DNA from: Calidithermus chliarophilus DSM 9957
Lineage (GTDB): Bacteria > Deinococcota > Deinococci > Deinococcales > Thermaceae
Length of the DNA stretch: 51,105 nucleotides
NCBI RefSeq assembly: GCF_000430045.1
Contig: NZ_KE387029.1
Span: 32,047-83,151, forward strand
Reading direction: 5' to 3'
The notes beneath the pieces are model-generated. The model made no database searches, was not told where the DNA came from, and saw nothing but the letters and a program-made list of their open reading frames with translations. Shown in pieces: positions 18,253 through 25,859 of the stretch. Numbering within the stretch: the first letter of the stretch is position 1; each line of letters begins with the position of its first letter. A program made the position numbers and the translations under genes.

Positions 18253-18591
18253 ATGAAAGCGGTGATCGATACGGTACAGAAGATTTTGGCGGTGGTGGTC
18301 GCGGCGGTGAACGTGGTCGAGCTCGTCAGCGAGGCCACCGGCGAGAAGGGGGCGCAGAAGAAGGCCGAGGCCAAACGGATCATCAAGGAGCTGCTGCCCG
18401 CCGAGGCCCTGCCCCTGCTGATGCGGCCCTTCTACGACCCCATCCTCGACTTCCTGATCGACGCGGTGGTGAGCTACTGCAACGCCAAGGGCATCTTCGC
18501 CAAGGGCGAGGGGGCGGGTGCGGCCAAGGCCGAGCTGCCCGACCTCAAGAGCCTGAGCGTGCAGGACGTCCTCGAGGCCCGCCGCAAGTGA
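18253..18591 (+). CDS. Small lysis-region membrane-associated protein
   Basis: A 112-residue protein, unrecognised. The first 30 residues are hydrophobic (ILAVVVAAVNVVELVSEATG), followed by a basic stretch (KKAEAKRIIKE) and a second hydrophobic helix (FYDPILDFLIDAVVSYC). The ATG at 18253 is preferred over the adjacent GTG at 18250 because GGAGG is then 6 bp upstream. It is the last gene of the late run and is followed by a strong terminator. It could be a second holin, antiholin or spanin-like part, but nothing proves this. Confidence 0.65.
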   Translation: MKAVIDTVQKILAVVVAAVNVVELVSEATGEKGAQKKAEAKRIIKELLPAEALPLLMRPFYDPILDFLIDAVVSYCNAKGIFAKGEGAGAAKAELPDLKSLSVQDVLEARRK

Positions 18592-18594
18592 ACC

Positions 18595-18615
18595 AAGGCC
18601 CCCGCGGGGGCCTTT
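18595..18615 (+). terminator. Intrinsic terminator at end of late tail/lysis run
   Basis: A near-perfect palindrome (AAGGCCCCC, GC, GGGGGCCTT) four bp after the stop, followed by T and C residues. It separates the late genes from the metallophosphoesterase gene. Confidence 0.8.
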
Positions 18616-18637
18616 CCCCTACCCCCACCCCCTGCCC

Positions 18638-20095
18638 ATGCTGCAACGCCCGAAGTGGCTAACCAACGCGCTCCTCGAGCGCATCCGCGACCTGCGCGCG
18701 CAGGGCCTGGGCCGCCCCAGCATCGCCCGAGCCCTCGGCCTCACCGCCTACCGCGCCGAGACCGCGCTCAGCTACCTCAAGCACCTGGAGCAGGCCGCGC
18801 CCGCGCCCGCCGACCCGGACCCCGCCGAGGCCGCGCCCGCCCCCGTGCCCCTGCCCCTACCCCCGAAGCCCGCGCTGAGCGTCACCCAGGAGGGCCAGAC
18901 CGCCACCGTGAGCAGCGGCAAGGGCCCCCGCGTCCGCACCCTCGAGGAGCTGCTGGCGGGGGCCCAGGTGGACCGCAGCCTGTGGGAGGTCGAGCGCTAC
19001 AAGGTCAACGCCTACGAGGTGGCGACCAAGGTGCGCCGCGCCCGCGCCGACCTCTTGGGCGAGCTGCGCCGGGCCGTCGAGGAGGCGCTGGCGGGCGGGC
19101 ACGAGGACGTGGCGGAGCACCTGGCGAGGGTGCTGCTGTCGGGCTTCCTGGAGGAGCAGGTGCAGGTACACCCCCTCTACCAGACCTCGGCTGTCCTCCG
19201 GCCCCTGAGCCAGGGGGCCGAGCTGAAGGCGCTCAAGGAGGAGGTGCTCGAGGCCATGCGCGCCCACGCCCCCCGCGGCTACGCCCCCCTGTCGCGCCGG
19301 GGCGGGGGCGGGCACGTGCTGGTGCTCTCCCTGCCCGACGCCCACCTCGCCAAGCTGGTGGACCCCGCCGAGACCGGCGAGACCTGGAGCCCCGAGGAGG
19401 CGCGGCGGGTCTTCCTGGAGAGCTGGCGGGGGCTGCTGGAGCTCGCCAGCCACCGGGCCGACCTCGAGCGCATCCTCATCCCCCTGGGCAACGACTTCCT
19501 GCACACCGACTCCCCGGCCAACGCCACCAGCGCGGGCACCCCCCAGGACGCCAGCCTGCGCTACCGCCAGGCCAAGCGGCTGGGCCGGGAGCTGCTGGTC
19601 GAGGCGCTGGACATGGCCCGCGCCTACGCCCCCCTCGACGTGTTCGGGGTGCCCGGCAACCACGCCCGCGAGGCCGAGCTCGACCTCGTGGAGCTGCTGG
19701 CCGCCTGGTATCGTCACGACCCCGAGGTGAGCGTGGACGACGCCCCCACCACCCGCAAGTACCGGCGCTACGGGGTCAACCTCTTCGGCTTCACCCACGG
19801 CGACCAGGAGAACCCCGCCGACCTGCCGCAGCTCATGGCGCTGGAGGCCGAGGCGCTGTGGGCGGGGGCCAGGGTGCGGGAGTGGTTCACCGGTCACTTC
19901 CACCGCAAGGGCGAGCGCTCCTTCCTGCCTCTGCGCGAGCGGGGCGGGGTGCTGGTGCGGGTGCTGCCTGCCCTCACCGCCGCCGACGCCTACCACGCGC
20001 GCAAGGGCTACGTGGGCAACGTCCGGCGCGCCGAGGCGTACCTCTACCACCTCTCCCGGGGCTACGCCGGGCACGTGGCCTACGACCCCTTCTGA
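18638..20095 (+). CDS. Calcineurin-like metallophosphoesterase with N-terminal HTH
   Basis: A 485-residue protein. Residues 1-50 look like a helix-turn-helix (LERIRDLRAQGLGRPSIARA), then a Pro/Ala linker (about 53-75). The C-terminal half has the metal-binding set of calcineurin-type phosphoesterases in order: D234xH236, GN285D286, GN341H342, H387 in THGD and GH420FH422. Phage members of this family are often annotated as DNA repair exonucleases or phosphatases; substrate here is unknown. It is the first gene after the late terminator and no strong ribosome site precedes ATG 18638, so the mRNA may be leaderless. Confidence 0.8.
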   Translation: MLQRPKWLTNALLERIRDLRAQGLGRPSIARALGLTAYRAETALSYLKHLEQAAPAPADPDPAEAAPAPVPLPLPPKPALSVTQEGQTATVSSGKGPRVRTLEELLAGAQVDRSLWEVERYKVNAYEVATKVRRARADLLGELRRAVEEALAGGHEDVAEHLARVLLSGFLEEQVQVHPLYQTSAVLRPLSQGAELKALKEEVLEAMRAHAPRGYAPLSRRGGGGHVLVLSLPDAHLAKLVDPAETGETWSPEEARRVFLESWRGLLELASHRADLERILIPLGNDFLHTDSPANATSAGTPQDASLRYRQAKRLGRELLVEALDMARAYAPLDVFGVPGNHAREAELDLVELLAAWYRHDPEVSVDDAPTTRKYRRYGVNLFGFTHGDQENPADLPQLMALEAEALWAGARVREWFTGHFHRKGERSFLPLRERGGVLVRVLPALTAADAYHARKGYVGNVRRAEAYLYHLSRGYAGHVAYDPF

Positions 20096-20127
20096 GCCGG
20101 GCGAGAAAACCCGTCCAGGGTGGGCTT

Positions 20128-20156
20128 TTGCGTTTCAAGCTTCCGTGTCCTATACT
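20128..20156 (+). promoter_or_regulatory. Housekeeping-type promoter P20.1
   Basis: TTGCGT (20128-20133), 17 bp, TATACT (20151-20156). This is the expected sigma-A spacing. The -10 sits between the arms of operator O1. A ribosome site AGGAGGG follows before the ATG at 20175. Confidence 0.75.
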
Positions 20157-20164
20157 CGGGACAC
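20145..20164. promoter_or_regulatory. Operator O1: GTGTCC, 8 bp, GGACAC
   Basis: Perfect inverted repeat with the -10 hexamer of P20.1 in its spacer, so a bound protein would block RNA polymerase. Same arms and spacing as O2, O3 and (one mismatch) O4. Confidence 0.7.
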
Positions 20165-20174
20165 AGGAGGGACC

Positions 20175-20747
20175 ATGTTCGCACTCGACCTAGACGGGAC
20201 CGTCTCCGACACCCTCGGCAGCCTGGGGGCCTACCTCAGCCGCGCGCTGGGGGTCGCGGTGGGCCTCGACCGCGCCACCAACTACCACGCCCTCGAGGAG
20301 GCCCTGCCCCCCGAACTGCGGGAGCGGGGCCGCGCCCTGATCGAGCGGGCCTTCAGGGACAACGCGGGCAACGTGTACGGCCAGGCGGAGGCGGTCCCCG
20401 GCGCCCTCGAGGGCGCGCGGCTGCTCGAGGCGCGCGGCAAGCTGGCGGGCTACATCACCCGCCGCCCCGCCATCCACGGCGCGATCACCCTCGGCTGGCT
20501 GGGCGTTCACGGCTTCCCGGACGCGCCCCTGCTGCACGCCCGGCCCCGCATCTCCAAGGCGGTGTACATGCGGCAGCTCGGCGCGCGGGTGCTGGTCGAG
20601 GACAGCGCCCACGAGCTCGAGGCCGTGCTCACCGAGGGCCTGGGCGGGGTGCTGCTCGAGCGCCCCTACAACCGCGGCTACGCCCACGAGCGGCTGGTGC
20701 GGCTGGGGGGCTGGGCCGCCCTCGCCGGGCTGCTGGAGGCGGCGTGA
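20175..20747 (+). CDS. HAD-family phosphatase (5'-nucleotidase-like)
   Basis: A 190-residue HAD hydrolase. All four motifs are visible: DLDGT with D5 and D7, T95 in YITRRP, K128 in RISKAVY, and E142-D143 in VEDSAHE. The small cap between motifs I and II and the size match phage 5'(3')-deoxynucleotidase-type proteins, so a role in nucleotide metabolism is likely, in line with the dNMP kinase downstream. The ATG has a good ribosome site (AGGAGGG). It heads an operon from a repressible promoter, P20.1/O1. Confidence 0.8.
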   Translation: MFALDLDGTVSDTLGSLGAYLSRALGVAVGLDRATNYHALEEALPPELRERGRALIERAFRDNAGNVYGQAEAVPGALEGARLLEARGKLAGYITRRPAIHGAITLGWLGVHGFPDAPLLHARPRISKAVYMRQLGARVLVEDSAHELEAVLTEGLGGVLLERPYNRGYAHERLVRLGGWAALAGLLEAA

Positions 20748-21211
20748 GGGGCCCCGAGCACCCCATCGAGCGGGCCGGGCTGATCCTCTCGGGGGCCATC
20801 GAGGTCTACGGCGGCAGCCCCCAGCCCGCGCTGCTGTTGTACCCGGGCGAGGTGTGGCCGGGGGAGCGGGCCCTGCCGCCCTACCTCGCCGCGCTGCCCC
20901 AGGCCGGGCTGGACGTGCGCCCCCTGCCCCTGGACCCCGACAGCCTCGAGCGCATCGCGCGGGGCCTGGCGCGCCGGGCCGCGGGCGCGCGCCCGCTCCG
21001 GGAGCGCGTCCTGCTCAGCCTGCACCTCGACGGCGACGCCGAGGGCCAGGGGGTCTTGGCCGCGCGGCTGGGCGCCGCCCGGGAGAGCGTCACCAAGGAG
21101 GTCGGCATCCTGGCCGCCAAAGGCTGGGTGGAGAAGGGCTACCGCAGGGTAGCCCTTACCGAGCGGGGCAGGGCCCAGGCCCTGCGGCTGCTCGAGGAGG
21201 GAGACAGATGA
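20744..21211 (+). CDS. CRP/FNR-like regulator with shortened N-terminal domain
   Basis: A 155-residue protein starting at GTG 20744, which overlaps the HAD stop (GTGA). Residues 10-40 (LILSGAIEVYGG, LLLYPGEVWPGE) resemble the last strands of a cyclic-nucleotide-type jelly roll, and residues about 85-150 form a winged helix (LAARLGAARESVTKEVGIL, KGWVEKGYRRVALTERG) as in CRP/FNR factors. Usual family length is 200-230 residues, so most of the sensor domain is missing. It may act as a constitutive DNA-binding factor; as an activator of a phage promoter class it is only a candidate. Confidence 0.65.
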   Translation: MRGPEHPIERAGLILSGAIEVYGGSPQPALLLYPGEVWPGERALPPYLAALPQAGLDVRPLPLDPDSLERIARGLARRAAGARPLRERVLLSLHLDGDAEGQGVLAARLGAARESVTKEVGILAAKGWVEKGYRRVALTERGRAQALRLLEEGDR

Positions 21212-21405
21212 ACCCGTACCGCAGCAAGCTCGTCCCCAAGGCCGTCTTCGCCGCCGCCCTCGCCCGGCTCCTCGGCCTGCGCGAGGCCCTGGGCCCTGCC
21301 CCCGCGAAGCCCTGGCGGGGCTGCGGGGAGGCCCACCGCAGGAGGCGCAAGCTCGAGCGCCAGCGCAGGCGGCTGGGCCGCTACCACGCCCGGAGGCGCC
21401 GGTGA
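21208..21405 (+). CDS. Small basic protein
   Basis: A 65-residue, strongly basic protein (RRRRKLERQRRRLGRYHARRRR is spread over its last 25 residues). Start ATG 21208 overlaps the previous stop and follows GGAGGGA; it is itself overlapped by the next gene (GTGA at 21402). It probably binds nucleic acid. No family recognised. Confidence 0.6.
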   Translation: MNPYRSKLVPKAVFAAALARLLGLREALGPAPAKPWRGCGEAHRRRRKLERQRRRLGRYHARRRR

Positions 21406-22163
21406 GCCGGGACGCCGCCATCATCGGCATCACCGGCAAGGCCGGGCACGGCAAGGACACGCTGTACAAGCTGCTCCTGGCCGCCCACGGCTACGAGCGC
21501 ATCGCCCTGGCCGATCCCGTCAAGGGCGTGACCCTGGCGCTGGAGTACGCCCGTCTGGTGGGCAGCGCCCCCGCCCGCGCGACCGTCGTCGCCAGCGCCT
21601 ACTACTGGTGGTTCGGGCGCAAGAAGCACCCCGAGGTGCGGGCCCGCCTGCAAGAGGTGGGGACCGAGATCGTGCGCGACGGGGTGGACCCCAATTTCTG
21701 GGTGTGGATGGCCCTGAAAGAAATCAAGGCCATCGTCGAGGACGGGGGGCGCGCCGCCGTGACCGACGTGCGGTTCCCCAACGAGGCCGCCGCGCTGCGG
21801 GGGGACAAGGGCTGGATGGCGGGCTACTACGCGCACCTCGAGGCCAGCCAGCGGCCCTTCCTCGAGCCCCTGCGCCACGACCTCACCCGCACCTGGGAGG
21901 AGGGCGGGGTGCTGCCCCCGGCGGGCGCCGCCCTGATCGTGAAGGTGGTGCGCGAGGGCGCCCCCGACCCCGGCGAGGCCGGGCGGCACGCCAGCGAAGT
22001 GGGGGTGGACACCATCACCCCTGACGTGCTGGTGAAGGCTGCCAGCGCGCACGAGCTGGTCCACGCCGCCTACCGTGCGCTGCGCCCGCGTCTGCCGGTC
22101 ATGCCCTGGGCCTTCGTGTGGTTTGACGACCCCAAGACCCTCTACCCCGCCCCCGCCCTATGA
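21402..22163 (+). CDS. Deoxynucleoside monophosphate kinase-like protein
   Basis: A 253-residue P-loop kinase. Walker A is at residues 12-20 (GKAGHGKDT), followed by a base-binding region (ALADPVKG, about 34-41) and a later VTDVRFPNEA block typical of phage dNMP kinases. It would phosphorylate dNMPs to dNDPs to feed phage DNA synthesis. T4 gene 1 product is the familiar distant relative, of similar length. GTG start 21402 overlaps the upstream stop; the end overlaps the 29-codon gene after it. Confidence 0.8.
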   Translation: MSRDAAIIGITGKAGHGKDTLYKLLLAAHGYERIALADPVKGVTLALEYARLVGSAPARATVVASAYYWWFGRKKHPEVRARLQEVGTEIVRDGVDPNFWVWMALKEIKAIVEDGGRAAVTDVRFPNEAAALRGDKGWMAGYYAHLEASQRPFLEPLRHDLTRTWEEGGVLPPAGAALIVKVVREGAPDPGEAGRHASEVGVDTITPDVLVKAASAHELVHAAYRALRPRLPVMPWAFVWFDDPKTLYPAPAL

Positions 22164-22249
22164 GCTGGCCCGAAGCCCTCTACCACACCGCCTTCCTGCT
22201 GGCGATGGTCTGCATCGCGCTGGGCCGCTGGCCCTGGCAAAGGAAGTGA
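22160..22249 (+). CDS. 29-residue membrane peptide
   Basis: Start ATG 22160 overlaps the kinase stop (ATGA) and the frame ends at 22249, five bp before the next gene. The product has a single hydrophobic segment (HTAFLLAMVCIALGRW) with a basic end. Tight coupling on both sides supports it as real; function is unknown. Confidence 0.5.
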   Translation: MSWPEALYHTAFLLAMVCIALGRWPWQRK

Positions 22250-22253
22250 GCAT

Positions 22254-22526
22254 ATGAGCATGGACGAAGCCAAGCCCCACACCCCCGCCGACGCCGAGGC
22301 GCACGCCCGCAGGGAGGCGGAGGAGCACAGCCCCACCGTCAAGCGGCTCAAGGCCCAAATCCTGAACCTGGAGGCCGATTACGAGGAGCTGCGCAGGCTG
22401 TACGAGCGCAGCGTCCTCGAGCGGGTCGAGTTGCAGGCGGCGCTCAAGGCGGAGCGCGAGCGGGCGGAGGAGCTGGAGCGCCTGCTGAACCTGATGGACG
22501 GCCCGGCCTCGCCCCCGGAGGGATGA
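22254..22526 (+). CDS. Coiled-coil protein
   Basis: A 90-residue, highly charged protein. Residues about 28-82 form one continuous coiled coil (KRLKAQILNLEADYEELRRL onward). ATG 22254 has AGGAAG seven bp upstream; a second in-frame ATG lies at 22260. The stop overlaps the next ATG (22523). Probably a dimeric accessory factor; unrecognised. Confidence 0.65.
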   Translation: MSMDEAKPHTPADAEAHARREAEEHSPTVKRLKAQILNLEADYEELRRLYERSVLERVELQAALKAERERAEELERLLNLMDGPASPPEG

Positions 22527-22942
22527 GCGTGGAGCCCGTCAGGCCGACCCCCGAGGAGGCCGCCGCCCGACGCGCGCCCGGTGGCCGGTCCCTGGCGACC
22601 GGGGCGGGGACGCTGGCCGAGGAGCTGGTGCTCGAGCGGCTGGGCGTGACCGCGGTGGAGGCGTGGGACTGGATCCCCGAGTGCAGCGCGCGGCAGGTGC
22701 AGTGGCGCAGGCCGCGCAGCAAGAAAAAGCGCATCCGCAAGAAGTGGGCCAAGAACCCGCTCAACTGGAGGACCGAGCGCCGACGCCTGGTCTACCTGCA
22801 CGGCAACACCGCCTACATGCACCCCAACACCCTCGAGGCCCTGCTGCACGAGGCCGAGGCCGAGCGGCGCCGGGTGCTGCGCGCGGTGAAGTGGGCGTGG
22901 GCGGCGGGCAAGGTCGCCCGGCTGCTGGGGGTGGGCGCGTGA
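22523..22942 (+). CDS. Hypothetical basic protein
   Basis: A 139-residue protein with a highly basic middle (RRPRSKKKRIRKKWAKNPLN, residues about 66-85) and helical C-terminus (EALLHEAEAERRRVLRAVKW). It starts within the previous gene's stop (ATGA at 22523). DNA or RNA binding is likely from the charge; no family is recognised. It is followed by a damaged reading frame at 22968. Confidence 0.6.
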   Translation: MSVEPVRPTPEEAAARRAPGGRSLATGAGTLAEELVLERLGVTAVEAWDWIPECSARQVQWRRPRSKKKRIRKKWAKNPLNWRTERRRLVYLHGNTAYMHPNTLEALLHEAEAERRRVLRAVKWAWAAGKVARLLGVGA

Positions 22943-22967
22943 CCCCCCGACGCCGCAAGGAGGCAAC

Positions 22968-23169
22968 ATGCCCGACCACGAAGAAATCCGGAGTTTTTCG
23001 ACGAGATGTTCGAACTAGGCCACAGGCTCATCATGGAGTCCGTTCGCGACATATGGGAGGGGGCACGTTCGAAAGCATCGAGAAAATGATGGCCCGCCAA
23101 GCAGGGTACACGCTGGACCCCTCCGACCCCCGGCTCGAGCTGGCCCTCGAGCTCCTCGAGCACCGCTGA
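22968..23169 (+). pseudogene. Small gene broken by two apparent single-base deletions
   Basis: A strong ribosome site (AAGGAGG) precedes ATG 22968, but that frame stops at codon 17. One base lost near 22989 shifts the sensible reading to the frame of FFDEMFELGHRLIMESVRD, and a second loss near 23060 in a G-run shifts it to ESIEKMMARQAGYTLDPSD, which ends at 23169. Restoring one base at each point would give one 67-residue acidic helical protein with GC-rich third positions throughout. It is either a decayed gene or two sequencing errors at G-runs. The last 27 codons could also be read from ATG 23086. Confidence 0.55.
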
Positions 23170-23200
23170 CCCCCGCCCCCGACACCCCGCCCGCCCCGTG

Positions 23201-23219
23201 AGCCCCCTTCCAGGGGGCT
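23201..23219 (+). terminator. Hairpin terminator 1 after early operon
   Basis: Stem AGCCCCCT / AGGGGGCT with TCC loop, no clear T-run directly after. It works in tandem with the hairpin at 23242. Confidence 0.6.
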
Positions 23220-23241
23220 TACGCTGTTTGGCGGCCTTTGT

Positions 23242-23261
23242 CCCATCCTGGATGGGGTTTT
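23242..23261 (+). terminator. Hairpin terminator 2 with T-run
   Basis: Stem CCCATC / GATGGG with CTG loop, then GTTTTC. A standard intrinsic terminator ending the 20.1 kb operon. Confidence 0.65.
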
Positions 23262-23276
23262 CTGGGTATGCGCGGT

Positions 23277-23290
23277 ATAAGGCTCCTTAT
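23277..23290. promoter_or_regulatory. Palindrome ATAAGG-CT-CCTTAT
   Basis: Perfect 6-bp arms just upstream of the -35 of P23.3; a plausible activator or repressor site, not found elsewhere in the window. Confidence 0.4.
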
Positions 23291-23293
23291 CCC

Positions 23294-23323
23294 TTGATTT
23301 TTCGGGGCCCGCCTATGTAAGAT
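23294..23323 (+). promoter_or_regulatory. Promoter P23.3
   Basis: TTGATT (23294-23299), 18 bp, TAAGAT (23318-23323). It drives the 23.4-28.9 kb genes. Operator O2 covers the predicted transcription start. Confidence 0.65.
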
Positions 23324-23326
23324 GAG

Positions 23327-23346
23327 TTGTCCTCTCCAAAGGACAA
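23327..23346. promoter_or_regulatory. Operator O2: TTGTCC, 8 bp, GGACAA
   Basis: Perfect inverted repeat directly downstream of the P23.3 -10, same arms and 8-bp spacer as O1 and O3. Confidence 0.7.
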
Positions 23347-23373
23347 GAGTTGCTACAGGAAAGGAGCAGCCAC

Positions 23374-24528
23374 ATGACCGAAGTCCTCCGTAAGCTCCAG
23401 ACCCAGGCCGCGCAAGAGGCCGAGGCCCTGGCCCGCCGCAGGCAGCACGAGCAGCAAAAGGCCGTCGAGCAAGCCCTTGCCGAGCACGGCAAGGCCGTCG
23501 AGTACCTGACCGGCCTCTTCGGGTGCGCCGTCAGCGACCTCCAGCCCACGCCGAACCTCCGGGGCGAGCTGTGGCTGCGCCTGCCCGTCGAGGTGGGCCC
23601 CCTCCGGGGCGTGTCGGTGAAGCTCGGGCCCACGACCTGGGGGAGCTACACGGTGCGGTGGGACATCGGGCACTTCAGCGCCCACCAGAGCATCCGCGAG
23701 GACGCCCCGGCCACCGGCTGGAAGGCTTTCCTCGCGCAGGTCACCAGCCCCGAGGCGGTCCAGGCCGCCGCCGCGTGGGTGGCCGAGCAGATGTTCCGGG
23801 AGTGGAAGGAGGCCCACAGCGCCGAGCTCGAGGCCCTGACCGACGAGGGGGAGGTGGACGCCTGGCTCGAGGGCCAGGAGGTCCACGCGCTCATCCAGGA
23901 GCGCGTGGCCCAGGCCGTCGAAGCCCGCAAGGAGGCCATCCGCAAGGCCCGCGAGCAGGAGCGCCGCCACCGGCGGGCCGAGGAGCTGGCCGCTAAGGTC
24001 GAAGCCCTCCAGGGCCGCCTGGCCCAAAGCCAGGGGCCGGAGGAGTGGCGGGCCATCCTGGAGGAGGCCCAAGCCCTGCGGGAGGGCTACAGGGAGGCCA
24101 TGTACCTGGATAGCTGGCGCTCCCTGACTTCGGTGCTCGAGGCGGTAGAGGACCAGCTCGAGCGCCACGAGCAGCGCCTGGCCCGGCAGCGCCTCGAGGC
24201 CGAGGCTGACGCCCTTTTCCACCCCTTCCGGGTCTACCGGCTCGACCACGCGGTGCCCGCCGACCGCGGCGACGAGGACGGCGAGGTCTGGCACACCGGG
24301 ACCGAGATTGCCCTCGACGACACCCCCGACGAGCGGGGCTACTACCGGGTGCTCGAGAGCGGCCGGGTGCGCCGGGTCAAGCTCCCCCGCGTCTACCGCG
24401 TCGAGGTCATCGACGTGCTCACCCGCCATCAGGCCACCTCGCGCGACATCATCCGAATGGCCTGCAAGTACGAGTACGCCGACGGGGTGTACCTCATCCA
24501 CCCCCCCGAAGGGGCGGAGCGCCTTTGA
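23374..24528 (+). CDS. Long coiled-coil early protein of unknown function
   Basis: A 384-residue protein with three parts: a charged helical N-terminus (1-40); a middle domain (about 45-130, with LWLRLPVEVGP and TVRWDIGHFSAHQS); and a long coiled coil (about 150-275, KARKEQERRHRRAEELA-like heptads), then a beta-rich C-terminal domain (DERGYYRVLESGRVRRVKL). ATG 23374 is chosen over a TTG at 23350 because AAAGGAG lies ahead of it. First gene under P23.3/O2, so an early protein repressed in the lysogen. Family not recognised. Confidence 0.65.
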   Translation: MTEVLRKLQTQAAQEAEALARRRQHEQQKAVEQALAEHGKAVEYLTGLFGCAVSDLQPTPNLRGELWLRLPVEVGPLRGVSVKLGPTTWGSYTVRWDIGHFSAHQSIREDAPATGWKAFLAQVTSPEAVQAAAAWVAEQMFREWKEAHSAELEALTDEGEVDAWLEGQEVHALIQERVAQAVEARKEAIRKAREQERRHRRAEELAAKVEALQGRLAQSQGPEEWRAILEEAQALREGYREAMYLDSWRSLTSVLEAVEDQLERHEQRLARQRLEAEADALFHPFRVYRLDHAVPADRGDEDGEVWHTGTEIALDDTPDERGYYRVLESGRVRRVKLPRVYRVEVIDVLTRHQATSRDIIRMACKYEYADGVYLIHPPEGAERL

Positions 24529-24535
24529 GTCCCCG

Positions 24536-24560
24536 ACCCCCGGCCCCGTGGGCCGGGGGT
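24536..24560 (+). terminator. Strong hairpin after early gene
   Basis: Perfect 11-bp stem (ACCCCCGGCCC / GGGCCGGGGGT) with a CGT loop, eight bp after the stop. Little T-run follows, so it may be a partial terminator or attenuator before the recombinase genes. Confidence 0.65.
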
Positions 24561-24577
24561 TATCAGGAGGTAACGCC

Positions 24578-24670
24578 ATGAAGATGAGGCTCTTCATTGC
24601 CGACGTGACCGACATCATTGCCGACGTGACCGACATCGAACAGGCCCCGAAGAGGGAGGGGACCGAGTGA
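24578..24670 (+). CDS. 30-residue protein with tandem heptapeptide
   Basis: Start ATG 24578 follows AGGAGG at good spacing; ends with a GTGA overlap into the next gene. The product is MKMRLF, then IADVTDI twice, then a charged tail. The heptapeptide comes from a 21-bp exact tandem duplication. Function unknown; the ribosome site and coupling support expression. Confidence 0.5.
   Translation: MKMRLFIADVTDIIADVTDIEQAPKREGTE
24596..24637 (+). repeat. 21-bp exact tandem repeat, two copies
   Basis: Copies at 24596-24616 and 24617-24637, both starting ATTGCCGACGTG. It keeps the frame of the 30-codon gene, adding seven residues per copy; a slippage product. Confidence 0.9.
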
Positions 24671-24909
24671 CGCCCCCGCCCCGGCACATCCTCACCCTGG
24701 TCCCCCCGGTGGGGACCAGGGTGCGCCTGGCGCGGCTGCCCGCGCCCCTGGACCCCAAGTACGCCGCCCTGCGCGACCGCGAGGGCGCCACCGGCACCGT
24801 GCGCCTGGCGAGCGACCTGGCGCGCCAGGTGTGGGTGGAGCTCGACGCCCCGCAGTCCCCCGGCGAGGGCTACTGGATCGACGTGGGGGCGCTCGAGGTG
24901 CTGCCGTGA
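24667..24909 (+). CDS. Small beta-rich protein upstream of recombinase
   Basis: An 80-residue protein from GTG 24667, coupled by GTGA overlaps to both neighbours. The pattern (TLVPPVGTRVRLARL, GATGTVRLASD, QVWVELDAP, GYWIDVGALEVLP) suggests a small SH3-like beta barrel. No function can be named. It might assist the recombinase it is coupled to, such as an excision factor, but it lacks a visible HTH. Confidence 0.6.
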   Translation: MTPPPRHILTLVPPVGTRVRLARLPAPLDPKYAALRDREGATGTVRLASDLARQVWVELDAPQSPGEGYWIDVGALEVLP

Positions 24910-25859
24910 GCCGCGGCGGATACCGCCCCCAAGCCTACCCCTGGGGCCAGGTGCTCCCCGAGCGGCGGGCCGAGCGGGTGCGGGCCTTCCTGGAGGCCGA
25001 CGACCGCGCCGCGCTGTGGGCGCTGCTCAGGCACCACCTCACCACCTGGGGGCGCGCGGGCGAGCGCACCAGCCGGGCCACGCTCAAGACCTACCGCTCG
25101 GGCCTCGAGGCGTTCTTCGGCTTCCTGCTGGCCCAGGGGCTGACCGACCCCGCCCGCCGCGCCCAGGCCGTGCTCGAGCCCCCCGAGGACTTCGGGGCCC
25201 AGTTCGTGCGCTGGCTCGAGCGCCGCCACCGCCCGGCCACCGTCAACGCCCGCCGGGCCGCGGTGCGGGCCTTCTACCGCGCGCTGCGCTGGGCCAGGGC
25301 GACCCAGGCCGACCCGCTGGCCGACGTGCCCAGCGTGCGCGACCCCATCCCCCCCGAGGCCAAGCGCCACCCCTACACCCCCGCCGAGGTCGAGCGGCTG
25401 CTCGAGCGGGCCACCCCCCACGAGCGGGCGATGGTGCTGCTGGGCGCCCACGGCGGGCTGCGCGCCAGCGAGATCATGGGGCTGGAGTGGGCGGCGGTGG
25501 ACCTCGAGGGCGAGGCCCTGCGGGTGCGGGGCAAGGGCTCCAAGGTGCGCCTGGTGCCCCTGTCCGACGCGCTGAGGGGGGCGCTGGAGGCCCTGCCGCG
25601 CGGGGAGGGCCGGGTGCTGCCCTGGCGCCAGACCGACAGCCTGCGCCGCCGCCTGCGCCGGTTGTGCGAGCGCGCCGGGGTGGAGTACAAGGGCGCCCAC
25701 AGCCTGCGCCACCACGCCGGGACCAGGGTCTACCGCGCGACCCGCGACCTCAGGCTGGCCCAGGAGTTCCTGGGCCACTCGGCCATCGCCACCACCGCCA
25801 TCTACGCCAAGATGGACCGCGAACACCTCACCAACGCGGTGAAAGAGGCTTTCCGATGA
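24906..25859 (+). CDS. int: Tyrosine recombinase (XerC/D-like integrase)
   Basis: A 317-residue site-specific recombinase. It has an N-terminal core-binding domain (about 20-125: LKTYRSGLEAFFGFLLAQG, TVNARRAAVRAFYRAL) and a full catalytic set: R186 (GGLRASE), K213 (GSKVRL), H265 and R268 (HSLRHH), H291 (LGHSAIATT) and Y300. The compact size and HSLRHH/LGHS motifs look Xer-like. GTG start 24906 overlaps the previous stop. No attP-like site lies beside it; two inverted repeats with 6-bp centres at 30.27 and 37.45 kb resemble dif geometry. It may integrate the phage or resolve plasmid dimers. Confidence 0.92.
   Translation: MSRGGYRPQAYPWGQVLPERRAERVRAFLEADDRAALWALLRHHLTTWGRAGERTSRATLKTYRSGLEAFFGFLLAQGLTDPARRAQAVLEPPEDFGAQFVRWLERRHRPATVNARRAAVRAFYRALRWARATQADPLADVPSVRDPIPPEAKRHPYTPAEVERLLERATPHERAMVLLGAHGGLRASEIMGLEWAAVDLEGEALRVRGKGSKVRLVPLSDALRGALEALPRGEGRVLPWRQTDSLRRRLRRLCERAGVEYKGAHSLRHHAGTRVYRATRDLRLAQEFLGHSAIATTAIYAKMDREHLTNAVKEAFR

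Noticed and set aside
23166-23189. CTGACC at the end of the broken small gene as an eleventh late element
   Set aside because: The hexamer 12 bp downstream is ACCCCG, without the final T, and no gene start follows.
24309-24906. attP site beside the recombinase gene
   Set aside because: No tRNA-like sequence, core repeat or arm-type repeats are visible there; only a 21-bp coding duplication.
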